DNA from: JBGRPZ01 sp041725955
GTDB taxonomy: Bacteria; Bacteroidota; Bacteroidia; Bacteroidales; JBGRPZ01
Direction of reading: 5' to 3'
Assembly: GCA_041725955.1 (NCBI GenBank)
Contig: JBGRQE010000004.1
Span: 77,253-141,252, forward strand
Length of the DNA: 64,000 nt
The notes under the pieces are model-generated. The model made no database searches. It was not told where the DNA came from and saw only the letters and a program-made list of their open reading frames with translations. Within the stretch, counting starts at the first letter, position 1; each line of letters opens with the position of its first letter. Position numbers and translations under genes: made by a program. Positions 16,383 to 25,458 of this stretch are shown one piece after another.

Positions 16383-17681
16383 ATGATAAATCCTTCCCTT
16401 ATTAGTGAAAAATTTATTCACTTTGTTTGGCAATATCAACTTTTTCATAAAGCTGTTTATCTTGTGTCTGGTGAATTACTCGAAGTACTCAATCCTGGTA
16501 TGTTAAATTTGGATTCTGGTCCCGATTTTCTTTCTGCAAAAATTAGAATTGGACGTACCTTATGGGTAGGAAATGTAGAGATACATATAAATGCTTCGGA
16601 TTGGAAAAAGCATAAACACGATAATGATAAAGCCTATGACTCAGTGGTTTTGCATGTAGTTCTTAATTCTGATTGTTCAATATATCGTTTGAATGGTATA
16701 GAAATTCCTTGTTTGAATCTTGCCCATACTATTCCTGATTCTGTATTTACTACCTATCAAAAAATGCTTTTATCCGAAAAACCATATTGTGCGAATATGA
16801 TTTCTTCAGTACCTGTATTTAATATAACTAAATGGTTGGAAAGGATGGGGGTTGAGCGTTTGACAACAAAGAGCTGTATATGCGATAAAGAGCTTGTGTA
16901 TCGACAAAATTCGTGGGAAGAATGTTTTTTTACCTTTTTATGCCGCGCATTTGGAGGAAAAGTTAATCAAGATCCTTTCGAATGTTTGTCTCGAATTGTA
17001 CCTATTAAGGCCTTGGCAAAGCAAAAGAATAATTTGGAAGATATTGAAGCCATTTTATTTGGACAGGCAGGTTTTTTTTGTGAAGAGCAGAGAATTAAGA
17101 TACATGATAAATATTATAATCATTTGGTTGCAAATTATAAACATTTAAAGAACAAATACGGATTGGAGGAGATGGATTTTAAGTATTGGAAGTTTATGCG
17201 TATGCGCCCTGGAAATTTCCCAAGTATTCGTCTTGCTCAGTTGGCTTTTTTAATTCATTCTTCCTCTCACTTATTCCGACAAACTATAGAAGCAGAAAAA
17301 GTAGATGATTTGTTTCGGCTTATGGCTTGCACTGCTTCTTCTTATTGGGATACTCATTTTCGTTTTGGAGTAGAGTCTAAGAACAGAAAAAAACGGTTGG
17401 GAAGAGGAAGCCAACTTTCTATAGTTATAAATGGAATTATTCCTCTTATGTTTCTTTATGGAAAGCGCAAAGCTAAGCCCGAAGTTGTTGACAAGGCTCT
17501 TTCTTTTCTGGATTCTTTACCCGTAGAGAAGAATGCAATTGTACAAAAGTTTCAAAAAATAAAAATGCCTTTATTTTCAGCAATGCACTCGCAAGCTGTC
17601 TTGCATTTATATAAAAACTATTGTTTGCAAAAAAGATGTTTGGATTGTGGAATTGGTTATTATTTATTGAGAATGGAATAG
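16383..17681 (+). CDS. DUF2851 family protein
   Basis: The 432-residue protein matches the DUF2851 family of Bacteroidota: an N-terminal FIHFVWQYQLF segment, the LDSGPDFLSAKI motif near residue 42, and VGNVEIHINASDWKKHKHD near residue 60. The GPDF/EIH/DW pattern with conserved acidic and His residues suggests a metal-dependent, possibly nuclease-like fold, but no function is established. It has full length and its own intergenic start region. Confidence 0.85.
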   Translation: MINPSLISEKFIHFVWQYQLFHKAVYLVSGELLEVLNPGMLNLDSGPDFLSAKIRIGRTLWVGNVEIHINASDWKKHKHDNDKAYDSVVLHVVLNSDCSIYRLNGIEIPCLNLAHTIPDSVFTTYQKMLLSEKPYCANMISSVPVFNITKWLERMGVERLTTKSCICDKELVYRQNSWEECFFTFLCRAFGGKVNQDPFECLSRIVPIKALAKQKNNLEDIEAILFGQAGFFCEEQRIKIHDKYYNHLVANYKHLKNKYGLEEMDFKYWKFMRMRPGNFPSIRLAQLAFLIHSSSHLFRQTIEAEKVDDLFRLMACTASSYWDTHFRFGVESKNRKKRLGRGSQLSIVINGIIPLMFLYGKRKAKPEVVDKALSFLDSLPVEKNAIVQKFQKIKMPLFSAMHSQAVLHLYKNYCLQKRCLDCGIGYYLLRME

Positions 17682-17760
17682 ATTTGTTTCTATTCGTACA
17701 GAAATGAAATTATTATAACTTCGAAGCGTTGTTGTGATGTGTTCTTTTGAATGGGAAAAA

Positions 17761-18090
17761 ATGACAGAAACTTTATTGGATTTGATTAGGCCTGGTATTC
17801 ATTATGGGTTACATTTTGTAGCTCCTTTGGGTATCGCATATGTTTTTTATAGGAAGAATTATTTGAGAGTTTACTTAATTCTACTCGCTACAATGTTAGT
17901 AGATTTAGATCATTTATTAGCTACTCCTTTATTCGATCCTTGTAGATGTAGTGTAGGTTTTCACCCCTTACATTCTTATGTTGCTATAGTTATATATGCA
18001 ATACTATTATTTTTTCCAAAAATTCGAATTATTGCAATAGGACTATTGTTTCATATGTTAACTGATTATCTTGATTGTTTGTGGCTATAA
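17761..18090 (+). CDS. DUF6122 family small membrane protein
   Basis: The 109-residue protein has three to four membrane helices and the conserved histidines and acidic residues of DUF6122: PGIHYGLHFVAP, VDLDHLLATPLFDP, HPLHSY and FHMLTDYLDC. These resemble the metal-dependent membrane hydrolase family LexA-binding/YdjM by pattern, but no activity is known. In-frame GTG and ATG codons at 17734 and 17737 are possible alternative starts. I prefer the ATG at 17761 because the conserved part begins there. Confidence 0.75.
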   Translation: MTETLLDLIRPGIHYGLHFVAPLGIAYVFYRKNYLRVYLILLATMLVDLDHLLATPLFDPCRCSVGFHPLHSYVAIVIYAILLFFPKIRIIAIGLLFHMLTDYLDCLWL

Positions 18091-18100
18091 ATTATTCCAT

Positions 18101-18607
18101 TTATTGAACCAGGTCTTCGGCTTTGTCAATTAATAGTTTACGTCGCACTTTTTTTCTTAAAGCCAACCATGGAAGCGATATTCCTATAGTTAATACCAGT
18201 AAGATAAAGAATAGCCTTAAACCATTTTGAGTAGCAGAGAAAAATAAAGTTTGCTCACTTTGAATATTATCAGACAGAGCGAGTTTTACCACTCCTAAAA
18301 GAGTTTTATATCCATAATAGCCAGGAATCATTGGAATAATTGAAGGGATAGAAAGCACAAAAGGGCTGGTATGTTTTTTACTTGAAAAAGGGATGCTTGC
18401 AAAACCTACAAAACCTGAAGCAATAAAACTAGCAATAATTATTCCTACGTCCAGATGAATTGCAGAAAACTTTATTAGACCAGCAATGGCACCCAAGCTG
18501 AAAACAGGAATTATTGTTCGGTTAGGAATATTAAATAATATTCCAAAGCCTGCTGCAGCAACTCCAGACCAAATTACCTTGAATAATATTGTATAAATGA
18601 TTTCCAT
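18101..18607 (-). CDS. Threonine/serine exporter, small subunit (ThrE_2/DUF3815)
   Basis: The 168-residue protein has four to five membrane helices and corresponds to the C-terminal half of ThrE (the YjjB/DUF3815 half). It follows the large-half gene after 4 bases, so the exporter is split into two co-transcribed genes, as YjjP and YjjB are in E. coli. The pair exports threonine, serine or, in the E. coli case, succinate. The substrate here is unknown. The start at 18607 avoids an overlap with the upstream gene. Confidence 0.85.
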   Translation of the reverse strand: MEIIYTILFKVIWSGVAAAGFGILFNIPNRTIIPVFSLGAIAGLIKFSAIHLDVGIIIASFIASGFVGFASIPFSSKKHTSPFVLSIPSIIPMIPGYYGYKTLLGVVKLALSDNIQSEQTLFFSATQNGLRLFFILLVLTIGISLPWLALRKKVRRKLLIDKAEDLVQ

Positions 18608-18611
18608 CCTT

Positions 18612-19415
18612 CTAGATTTTTGAAATATCGAATAGGTACATAGCAACAAAAAGTCCTAAGGCTATTGAGAAGATGATTAAAAGTCCGTTTATAAGCCTTA
18701 CTAATCCGTTTATAATATATCCTTCAGTGAAATCGGTAAAGGAATTTACCAAGGGGACACCTGGAATAAGAAATAGTACAGAAGTAGCTAGTGCTATTTC
18801 TGGTTTATAACCTAGATTAAATATTATTCCTATTGATGCTATTGCAGAGGCAATAAAGGCACTGGTAAAAACAATTACATAGGGATTGTGATTTCTTTTT
18901 GCTCCCTCTTGCCGGCTAAGTAAACCGAAGAATGTAGCTATAAATGTAATAATCATATTTAGCCAGTTTCCTCCAAAGATTTCGCAAAATGCAGCCCCGG
19001 CAAATGATACTGCTAATAGAATAACTATTCTTGGGTAATGTTTTAGATTCTCAATTCTTTCAATTTCCTTTTCAATTTGAGAGTAAGACCATTTTTCATT
19101 CAGAGCATGGAAACTTGCTTTACTTAGAGCTGAAACCTTTTTGAAGTTTACCCCTATGGGATCAAGAGTTTTTACGGAAGTTTTAAATTCTTCAGTTTCT
19201 TTATCTTTAAGGGTCATTATAAATTTGGTATGAGTCATAAATACTTTAACCTGAAACCCTAAGGTGGTAGCAAATTGATTTATTATTAGTAATATTCTAT
19301 ATGTACTGGCTCCCGAAGACATTAACATTGCCGAAATTTTTAATAATATGTCTAAGGATCCAATAAGATGAGAGTTTTTATCTGTAATCTTATTCTTTTC
19401 CGCTTCTTCAGTCAT
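18612..19415 (-). CDS. Threonine/serine exporter, large subunit (ThrE/DUF1212)
   Basis: The 267-residue protein has a soluble N-terminal part (about residues 1-125, with MLMSSGASTYRI, the conserved start of DUF1212) and five membrane helices, with FGGNW and a PGVPLVNS segment typical of the family. Together with the next gene it reconstitutes a complete ThrE-type exporter in the inner membrane. A terminator downstream of purM separates it from the upstream gene. Confidence 0.88.
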   Translation of the reverse strand: MTEEAEKNKITDKNSHLIGSLDILLKISAMLMSSGASTYRILLIINQFATTLGFQVKVFMTHTKFIMTLKDKETEEFKTSVKTLDPIGVNFKKVSALSKASFHALNEKWSYSQIEKEIERIENLKHYPRIVILLAVSFAGAAFCEIFGGNWLNMIITFIATFFGLLSRQEGAKRNHNPYVIVFTSAFIASAIASIGIIFNLGYKPEIALATSVLFLIPGVPLVNSFTDFTEGYIINGLVRLINGLLIIFSIALGLFVAMYLFDISKI

Positions 19416-19504
19416 TTCGTTTAGCGTTTTGTTTTAGGAAACTGAATAAAGAGAAACTTGTTCAGAGGAGTCTTATTTTATTTAATGATGATTTTTTATA
19501 AAAA

Positions 19505-19537
19505 AAAAGAGATTGTCCAAAACGAACAATCTCTTTT
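19505..19537 (-). terminator. Terminator of purM
   Basis: A 12-bp perfect stem pairs AAAAGAGATTGT (19505-19516) with ACAATCTCTTTT (19526-19537), followed on the minus strand by a T run (A run 19500-19508 on the plus strand). It lies between purM and the ThrE gene. Confidence 0.85.
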
Positions 19538-19554
19538 AATATAATTTATGAATT

Positions 19555-20724
19555 TTAGTATTCAAAAGTACCATTAGGAGTTTTTACACTCACTTTTTTT
19601 CCTTCATATTTTTCGCAACGACCAATTACTTGAGCTTTAACACCAAAAGATTCACTTATTGAAATTATATCGTTTGCAATATCTTTAGAAACATAAATCT
19701 CCATTCTATGGCCCATATTGAAAACTTTATACATTTCCTTCCATGGAGTTTGTGATTGCTCCTGAATCATTTTGAATAGAGGAGGAATTGGCAACATATT
19801 GTCTTTAATTATATGTAGATTATCGACAAAATGAAGAACTTTAGTTTGTGCTCCACCACTACAATGTACCATTCCGTGAATTTGAGAACGATAATTCTCT
19901 AATATCTTTGCAATTATTGGGGCATAAGTGCGAGTAGGAGCAAGTACTAATTTTCCAGCATCAACACCTTCAACCTCGGTTGAATCGGTTAGTTTAACAT
20001 TTCCTGAGTAAATTAAATCTTCAGGAACAGAAGGGTCGTAACTTTCGGTATACTTAGTCGCATATATTTTATTGAATACATCATGACGTGCTGAGGTTAA
20101 GCCATTGCTACCCATGCCACCATTGTATTCATTTTCGTACTTTGCCTGTCCATAAGATTCAAGCCCTACAATTACATCGCCTGTCTGAATGTTGTGGTTT
20201 GAGATTACATCATCTCTCTTCATTCTTGCAGTTACTGTTGAATCGACAATAATTGTTCGAACCAAATCACCTACATCTGCAGTTTCTCCTCCTGTACTAT
20301 GAATGCCTATACCTAATTGACGCATTTCTTCCAAGAATTCTTCGGTTCCGTTTATTATAGCAGAAATAACTTCTCCTGGAATAAGGTTTTTATTTCTTCC
20401 AATTGTTGAGGATAACAAGATATTATCTATTGCTCCGACACACAAAAGATCATCTAGGTTCATAACGATAGCATCTTGTGCAATACCTTTCCATACAGAT
20501 AAGTCTCCGGTCTCTTTCCAGTATAAATAGGCTAATGAAGATTTTGTTCCGGCACCATCTGCATGCATAATATTGCAGTAATCTGAGTCGCCCATAAGGA
20601 TATCAGGAATTACTTTACAGAATGCTTTTGGGAACAGGCCTTTGTCTATGTTCTTGATGGCATTATGCACATCTTCTTTCGAAGCGGAAACTCCGCGTTG
20701 GTTATAGCGCAAACTATCGCTCAT
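19555..20724 (-). CDS. purM: Phosphoribosylformylglycinamidine cyclo-ligase (AIR synthetase)
   Basis: The 389-residue protein belongs to the ATP-grasp-independent PurM/AIRS fold, with HADGAGTKSSLAYLYW, DDLLCVGA and HSTGGETADVGDLVRT segments in the expected order. It closes the imidazole ring of FGAM to AIR in purine synthesis. It is longer than the roughly 345-residue enterobacterial enzyme, as is usual in Bacteroidota. The start at 20724 is chosen because the promoter lies between it and the further upstream ATG at 20757. It is a single-gene unit. Confidence 0.92.
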   Translation of the reverse strand: MSDSLRYNQRGVSASKEDVHNAIKNIDKGLFPKAFCKVIPDILMGDSDYCNIMHADGAGTKSSLAYLYWKETGDLSVWKGIAQDAIVMNLDDLLCVGAIDNILLSSTIGRNKNLIPGEVISAIINGTEEFLEEMRQLGIGIHSTGGETADVGDLVRTIIVDSTVTARMKRDDVISNHNIQTGDVIVGLESYGQAKYENEYNGGMGSNGLTSARHDVFNKIYATKYTESYDPSVPEDLIYSGNVKLTDSTEVEGVDAGKLVLAPTRTYAPIIAKILENYRSQIHGMVHCSGGAQTKVLHFVDNLHIIKDNMLPIPPLFKMIQEQSQTPWKEMYKVFNMGHRMEIYVSKDIANDIISISESFGVKAQVIGRCEKYEGKKVSVKTPNGTFEY

Positions 20725-20754
20725 TTTAGATATGGGTTTATAAATTATATGGGG

Positions 20755-20785
20755 CAAAGGTAAACTTTTTGTAATTGTTTACAGA
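20755..20785 (-). promoter_or_regulatory. Promoter of purM
   Basis: On the minus strand, TCTG (20782-20785) is followed after 19 bases by TACCTTTG (20755-20762). The predicted start is near 20750, leaving a 26-base leader. This rules out the ATG at 20757 as the start. Confidence 0.65.
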
Positions 20786-20802
20786 AAGAAATGCGTCAAA
20801 AA

Positions 20803-20827
20803 AAAGCTACCCCTTAAGGGTAGCTTT
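20803..20827 (-). terminator. Terminator-like hairpin upstream of purM, minus direction
   Basis: A 10-bp perfect stem pairs AAAGCTACCC with GGGTAGCTTT around a 5-base loop. On the minus strand it is followed by eight T. No minus-strand gene lies upstream to be terminated, so it may end an unrecognised small RNA. Confidence 0.65.
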
Positions 20828-20881
20828 GACTTACTTATTGTTGTTGGCTTATGAGCATGAAGGGAAACCTGAATGGATTAC

Positions 20882-20918
20882 CCCATCTTTTGCGGCGGCA
20901 AGATGGGCTTTTTTTTTG
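20882..20918 (+). terminator. Terminator-like hairpin, plus direction
   Basis: An 8-bp perfect stem pairs CCCATCTT (20882-20889) with AAGATGGG (20900-20907) around a GC-rich loop, followed by a run of T from 20909. It is a good plus-strand terminator, yet no plus-strand gene precedes it within 2.8 kb. Confidence 0.7.
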
Positions 20919-21100
20919 ATATAGCAAATAGTTTTTCTTTATTAATTGAATTTACTTTTTTCGTTTCTTTTTCTTAATATCTTTCGTTTTATTTTAATAG
21001 ACTTTCTTTCTTTTATTTATAAATTATTGATGCTACCTTGTTTTTGTCTTGAATCATTATCTGAATAGCCTATTCTTTTGGATTTATAATTTTAAGTTGT

Positions 21101-21300
21101 ATGAAAAAAACATTCTTAATTTTTATACTCCTGTTTCATTGAGATAAACTTGCCGATGTATGTTTGTGAGAAGATATAAAATGGAAATCGATAGAATTGT
21201 CATTTTACATTAATTTTCTTATTGAAGATTTTTCTGCCAATGATATGCCCGATCTTTTTGAAGTTAAAAATCTGAGATGTCTTTTGATTAAACTAAAACG
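21101..21300 (+). pseudogene. Decayed fragment of a BspA-like secreted protein
   Basis: A start codon at 21101 opens a signal-peptide-like MKKTFLIFILLFH, parallel to MKKSLLIILLGALF of the intact gene at 21464, then a stop. From 21173 the frame reads DIKWKSIELSF and later EDFSANDMPDLFEVKNLR. This lines up with DIKWKSMEMAF and EYFSAEDVPNLLDVKSIR of the intact protein. The bases just before encode DVCL-stop-E where the intact gene has DVCQWG, so a Trp codon became TGA. The stretch between the signal peptide and this block is deleted, and all of the repeats are missing. A terminator follows directly, so both ends of the original unit survive. Confidence 0.8.
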
Positions 21301-21301
21301 G

Positions 21302-21343
21302 AATAATCACAAATACCATCAAGTTTTGTGATTATTTTTTTTT
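21302..21343 (+). terminator. Terminator behind the BspA-like pseudogene
   Basis: A 12-bp perfect stem pairs AATAATCACAAA (21302-21313) with TTTGTGATTATT (21325-21336), followed by a T run to about 21343. Confidence 0.8.
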
Positions 21344-21463
21344 ACTCTTTAAGAAAGAAAGGGTTATAGGTATGTTTGATTGTTTTTGTTAAATTGTGCT
21401 ATTCTTTGGAGTGTAGTTTTAAAATTTAAATTCTATCAACCTGTAAATAATTTCTAATAACGT

Positions 21464-22780
21464 ATGAAAAAGTCTTTATTAATAATTTTATTGGGAGCTT
21501 TATTTCCCTGCTTTTTAATTGCTCAAAAGCCTTTTGTTGCAAAATGGAGATCAGATAAAAATGGTCTTGTAAAAATTTTCACTAGTGAAGAATTTAAATA
21601 TAAATTTTCTGTCGATTGGGATAATGATGGGATTTATGATGAATCTAATATTGATTGTAGTATAAGCCATCAGTATAATGGAAAAAGCAAAGATTATACA
21701 ATAGCCATTAAAGGCGATTTTCCTCATATAAATTATCAAAATTTTCTTGTTGATGTATGCCAGTGGGGAGATATTAAATGGAAATCAATGGAAATGGCCT
21801 TTCTTAAAAATGATCTTATAGAATATTTTTCGGCAGAAGATGTTCCTAATCTTCTAGATGTAAAAAGTATTAGATCCATGCTTTATGGAGCAACTAAGTT
21901 TAATGGAGATATTGGTAGGTGGGATGTGTCGTCTGTTGAAATTATGTATGGTTTATTTTTAGGTGCCAGTATGTTTAATAAAGATCTTAGCGATTGGGAT
22001 GTTTCCAAAGTGAAAGACATGAGTTTGATGTTTGCTGATGCTTTGTCATTTAACCAGAACTTAAATGATTGGGATGTTGGAAAAGTTAAAACAATGGAAG
22101 GAATGTTTTATGGAGCAAAAACTTTTAATCAAGATATAGGAAACTGGAATGTTTCCAGAGTAGATAATATGAGTTTTATGTTTACCAATGCACTGATGTT
22201 TGATCAGAATTTAAGTGATTGGAATGTTGGAAATGTTAATTCAATGAGAAATATGTTTTCTGGGGCAAAAAAATTTCAAGGGGAAATAAGTTTATGGGAT
22301 ATAGTAGGTGTTTATGATATGGCTAATATGTTTACAGATGTGAGTCTTTCAACTGAAGTGTATAATCGTATACTTATTGCTTGGAGTGAATTACCAGTAA
22401 CCTTCCATATTTGGTTTAATGCGGGCAATACTTATTTTTCAGGTGAGGAAGCACGCAAGGCTCGTGAAAAACTGACCAATGAGTGTGATTGGATAATTAC
22501 CGATTTGGGTGAAAAGACTGTTGGCATTGAAGAAAATAAAGAAAATTTAGAAAAGAAAACACTTATTTATCCAAACCCAAGTTGTGGTAAAATATATCTT
22601 CAAATTCCTGATATTAAGCAATGGCCTATTGAAATTCGGATCATAAATTCAAAAGGATTTGAGGTTTATAATAAAATCTGTTCAAATTCTAACATCCAAT
22701 TGAATTTGGATTCAGGTGTTTATGTAATGATTTTAAGACAAGAAGATAAGATTTATACTGAGAAATTGGTGATCAAGTAG
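21464..22780 (+). CDS. BspA-like (DUF285) secreted protein with type IX sorting domain
   Basis: The 438-residue protein has a signal peptide (residues 1-20), an N-terminal domain of about 110 residues, at least five DUF285/BspA repeats of about 33 residues (pattern SFNQNLNDWDVGKVKTMEGM, from about 135 to 290), and a C-terminal domain (about 365-438) starting IYPNPS and ending EKLVIK. This domain matches the type A sorting signal of the type IX secretion system. The protein should therefore be exported across the outer membrane and anchored or released. BspA repeats often mediate adhesion, but the ligand here is unknown. A decayed copy lies just upstream. Confidence 0.88.
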   Translation: MKKSLLIILLGALFPCFLIAQKPFVAKWRSDKNGLVKIFTSEEFKYKFSVDWDNDGIYDESNIDCSISHQYNGKSKDYTIAIKGDFPHINYQNFLVDVCQWGDIKWKSMEMAFLKNDLIEYFSAEDVPNLLDVKSIRSMLYGATKFNGDIGRWDVSSVEIMYGLFLGASMFNKDLSDWDVSKVKDMSLMFADALSFNQNLNDWDVGKVKTMEGMFYGAKTFNQDIGNWNVSRVDNMSFMFTNALMFDQNLSDWNVGNVNSMRNMFSGAKKFQGEISLWDIVGVYDMANMFTDVSLSTEVYNRILIAWSELPVTFHIWFNAGNTYFSGEEARKAREKLTNECDWIITDLGEKTVGIEENKENLEKKTLIYPNPSCGKIYLQIPDIKQWPIEIRIINSKGFEVYNKICSNSNIQLNLDSGVYVMILRQEDKIYTEKLVIK

Positions 22781-22877
22781 GTTTTGTGTGATCAAAGCTT
22801 TTAATCAAGAAAATGTTTTTATTAGGCATGCCGACTTTCAAAATTATTTTTAGTTTATTTATAAATTATGATATATA

Positions 22878-22912
22878 AAAAATAAGCTACCCCAAAAGGC
22901 AGCTTATTTTTT
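22878..22912. terminator. Bidirectional terminator between the BspA-like and PorE-like genes
   Basis: A stem pairs AAAAATAAGCT (22878-22888) with AGCTTATTTTT (22901-22911), extended inward by CC/GG after one mismatch, between two convergent genes. The T run continues to 22912. Confidence 0.75.
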
Positions 22913-22942
22913 TGACTGTAAAGTCTATATTAAAAAACAATT

Positions 22943-25390
22943 TTATTTAAAGATAAGTTTCTTCTCTGTTCTGTCAAATTGGAATTTGCCAAATTCTGAT
23001 AATAATTTTTGACCAAAGACAATAGGATTCTTTTGATTTACTCGTACTGAGAATTCAACATCATACATTACCTTATTGGCAATTCGTATTTCTGAAACAA
23101 TAAATTTGGAGTTGTTCTTTACAGTTCCTTCTGCAAGAATCTTTTCTGCGTCACCTATAAAGTTCTCTTTTCCTACCAAGCCTCTTGACAACCAATCTTT
23201 GATAGTTGCAAGATTAACAGAAGGAGACGAGAATTTCTCGTAATAGAATTCCTGAGTATATCCATTTATGTTACATGGAATAATCATGATTCCTGTTTTA
23301 GCTTGAGTTTTAAAGGCAACAGAATTGTCATCAGGATTCATAACAATGGTAACTGAATCGAGAGATGGATTTTGATTAGCATCAAAGTTTTTGCTTAAAA
23401 CTCTAAATTCTGTACGACGGTTAAGTTCGTAGGCCAGCTCTTTCTCTTTCGGATCTTTGATGGTATTTATATAATCTTCATTTAAAAGAGTGCCTTTTTT
23501 GAATAAGAATCCATCGCGTACAATATCTTTCTTTAATCTACGGGGAACTCTTTCACCATAACCTTTTGCAACCAGACGAGCAGGTTCAATTCCTCGATCA
23601 ACTAAATAGTCAACAGCAGATTGAGCACGTTTTTGTGATAGAATATCATTGCTTTCTTCAGAACCACGAGGGTCGGTATGAGAAGCTAACTCAACTCTTA
23701 CATTTGGGTTTTCATCTAAAGTAGTAATTAGGCCTTGAAGAGAATCCTGATACTGTTCTTTAAGATCCCATTTTGCTAAATCGTATAGAATGTCAGGAAG
23801 AACCACAGATTCTGTAGGAATAGGCATAATCATTTTGTCAACAGTAAAATCTTTGCCACCTTCCATACCTACAGTTGTTTCTTTTGCTTTGGTGTTAAAG
23901 AAATTTTCCTTGGTAAAGATTAACTCATAAGAAGTGTTTGGCAAAACCTGACTCTTACCAAAGGTATAAAAACCTTTGTCGTTAGTAATCGTAGAGGCAA
24001 CTGTTCCATTACTTCCCACAAGTCTTACTTTTATATTTGCTGCAAATTGCAACGATCTTTCATTTTTAACTGTACCACTGATCGTAAATTCCAATGGAGG
24101 TACATAAACTTCAAAAATATTGTCGTATCCTCTGCTGTTACTGCGATTCGAGGATAAGAACCCATTATCACTATCCTTCTGAAATACGATACCAAAGTCG
24201 TCACCTTCAGAGTTTATTGGAGCGCCAAGATTTTCAGGTTCTCCCCAACTACCATCAGATAAACGATGTGAAACAAAAATATCAAGACCTCCCATTCCAG
24301 GGTGTCCGTCGGATGAGAAAAATAAGGTGCTATCATTTTTCAGGAAAGGAAAAACCTCGTTGCCAGGAGTATTGATTATAGGGCCTAAGTTTTGAGGGCG
24401 TAAAAACTTTTCGGTTTTTGATTTCCTTACAGCATAGTAAAGGTCATGTTCTCCAAAAGAGTTTTTTAATCTTCCAGAAAAAATAATCATTTTTTCATCG
24501 GCAGTTAGAGTAGGGTGACCTACAATATCCAAAGAATCAACACCATTAATTTCGACAACTTTAGGATCGCCCCAGCTACCCCCAGTGCGTTTAGAATACA
24601 TAATAATACAACCGTTTTCTTGCGACTTGCGATTAGGACAACGGGTAAAATACATGGTGTTTCCACGGTCGTTGATAAAAGGGGAGCCTTCATTGCCTTT
24701 AGAGTTTACAATTTCCTCTTCATCAACAGGTACGGGGGTGCTCCATTCTCCTTTACGATCTTTTTTAGCAGTAAAAAGGTCACTGAAATTTTGATCAGTC
24801 CAAGCATCTTTTTCTTTTCCTTTACCACCATCACGAGTAGAGGTAAATACGATTTCATTATAATTATCGCTGATATAAGCAGGAGAGAAATCTGATGCTG
24901 TGGTTGAGTTTATGTCTTTAATTTTTGTTATTGTATATTTAGAACGGCCATTTGTCCATTCTGGAATTTTTTCGACAGAAATAATACCATTGGTTCCCCG
25001 AATGTCATCTGGTTCAATTTCATTATATGCTTTGTATTGTACAAGAGCATCATCATACATTTTTCTTTTTTTCAGTGCATCGGCATAGTATAAAACAATT
25101 TCAGGTTGCTTTAATTGGTAGTCGGCTTTTATTAATCGTTTAAGATAAGGAATCAGTCTCTTATATTGATTGGTAAAGCGGTAGCACTCTGCAATCTGAA
25201 AATTGATATCGTTTTTCTTATCTCTATCTTTGGTCTTTTTGTAGGCCTTTTTATATTTTTCAATTGCATGGTAATACTCATTTTTTGAAAATGCCTGATC
25301 AGCCGCCCTAAGGGCAAGCTTTTGGCCATAACCAAAATTCGAGCATGCTACCAAAGCTACAAATAAAGCTATGATTCTGAAAATCTTCAT
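22943..25390 (-). CDS. PorE-like OmpA-family protein (TPR, beta-propeller, CRD, OmpA) with a C-terminal extension
   Basis: The 815-residue protein has a signal with a possible lipobox LVAC (Cys16), TPR-like helices (about 25-125), PD40/WD40-like propeller blades (about 165-430, for example FFSSDGHPGMGGLDIF), a carboxypeptidase regulatory-like beta domain (about 435-520) and an OmpA peptidoglycan-binding domain (about 530-665, with HTDPRGSEESND). This order is that of PorE, a periplasmic or outer-membrane component of the type IX secretion system. A further 135 residues follow, and their pattern resembles retropepsin-like (clan AA) domains: IPCNINGYTQEF, then FGQKLLSEFGKFQFD. The catalytic DTG position reads EKF, so it should be inactive. 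The assignment to PorE itself, rather than a paralogue, is not certain. Confidence 0.85.
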   Translation of the reverse strand: MKIFRIIALFVALVACSNFGYGQKLALRAADQAFSKNEYYHAIEKYKKAYKKTKDRDKKNDINFQIAECYRFTNQYKRLIPYLKRLIKADYQLKQPEIVLYYADALKKRKMYDDALVQYKAYNEIEPDDIRGTNGIISVEKIPEWTNGRSKYTITKIKDINSTTASDFSPAYISDNYNEIVFTSTRDGGKGKEKDAWTDQNFSDLFTAKKDRKGEWSTPVPVDEEEIVNSKGNEGSPFINDRGNTMYFTRCPNRKSQENGCIIMYSKRTGGSWGDPKVVEINGVDSLDIVGHPTLTADEKMIIFSGRLKNSFGEHDLYYAVRKSKTEKFLRPQNLGPIINTPGNEVFPFLKNDSTLFFSSDGHPGMGGLDIFVSHRLSDGSWGEPENLGAPINSEGDDFGIVFQKDSDNGFLSSNRSNSRGYDNIFEVYVPPLEFTISGTVKNERSLQFAANIKVRLVGSNGTVASTITNDKGFYTFGKSQVLPNTSYELIFTKENFFNTKAKETTVGMEGGKDFTVDKMIMPIPTESVVLPDILYDLAKWDLKEQYQDSLQGLITTLDENPNVRVELASHTDPRGSEESNDILSQKRAQSAVDYLVDRGIEPARLVAKGYGERVPRRLKKDIVRDGFLFKKGTLLNEDYINTIKDPKEKELAYELNRRTEFRVLSKNFDANQNPSLDSVTIVMNPDDNSVAFKTQAKTGIMIIPCNINGYTQEFYYEKFSSPSVNLATIKDWLSRGLVGKENFIGDAEKILAEGTVKNNSKFIVSEIRIANKVMYDVEFSVRVNQKNPIVFGQKLLSEFGKFQFDRTEKKLIFK

Positions 25391-25458
25391 GTCTTATTGT
25401 TCTATATTATGTATTTTATTCGGAATAGTGCCTTACTATAACGTTGTTAATTAGAAGT

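Noticed and set aside
20724..20757. Longer N terminus for purM from the ATG at 20757
   Set aside because: The predicted transcription start lies inside this extension, and the extra residues are not conserved in the family.
24515..24895. 126-codon plus-strand frame inside the PorE-like gene
   Set aside because: It is antisense to a well-supported domain protein and has no recognisable features.
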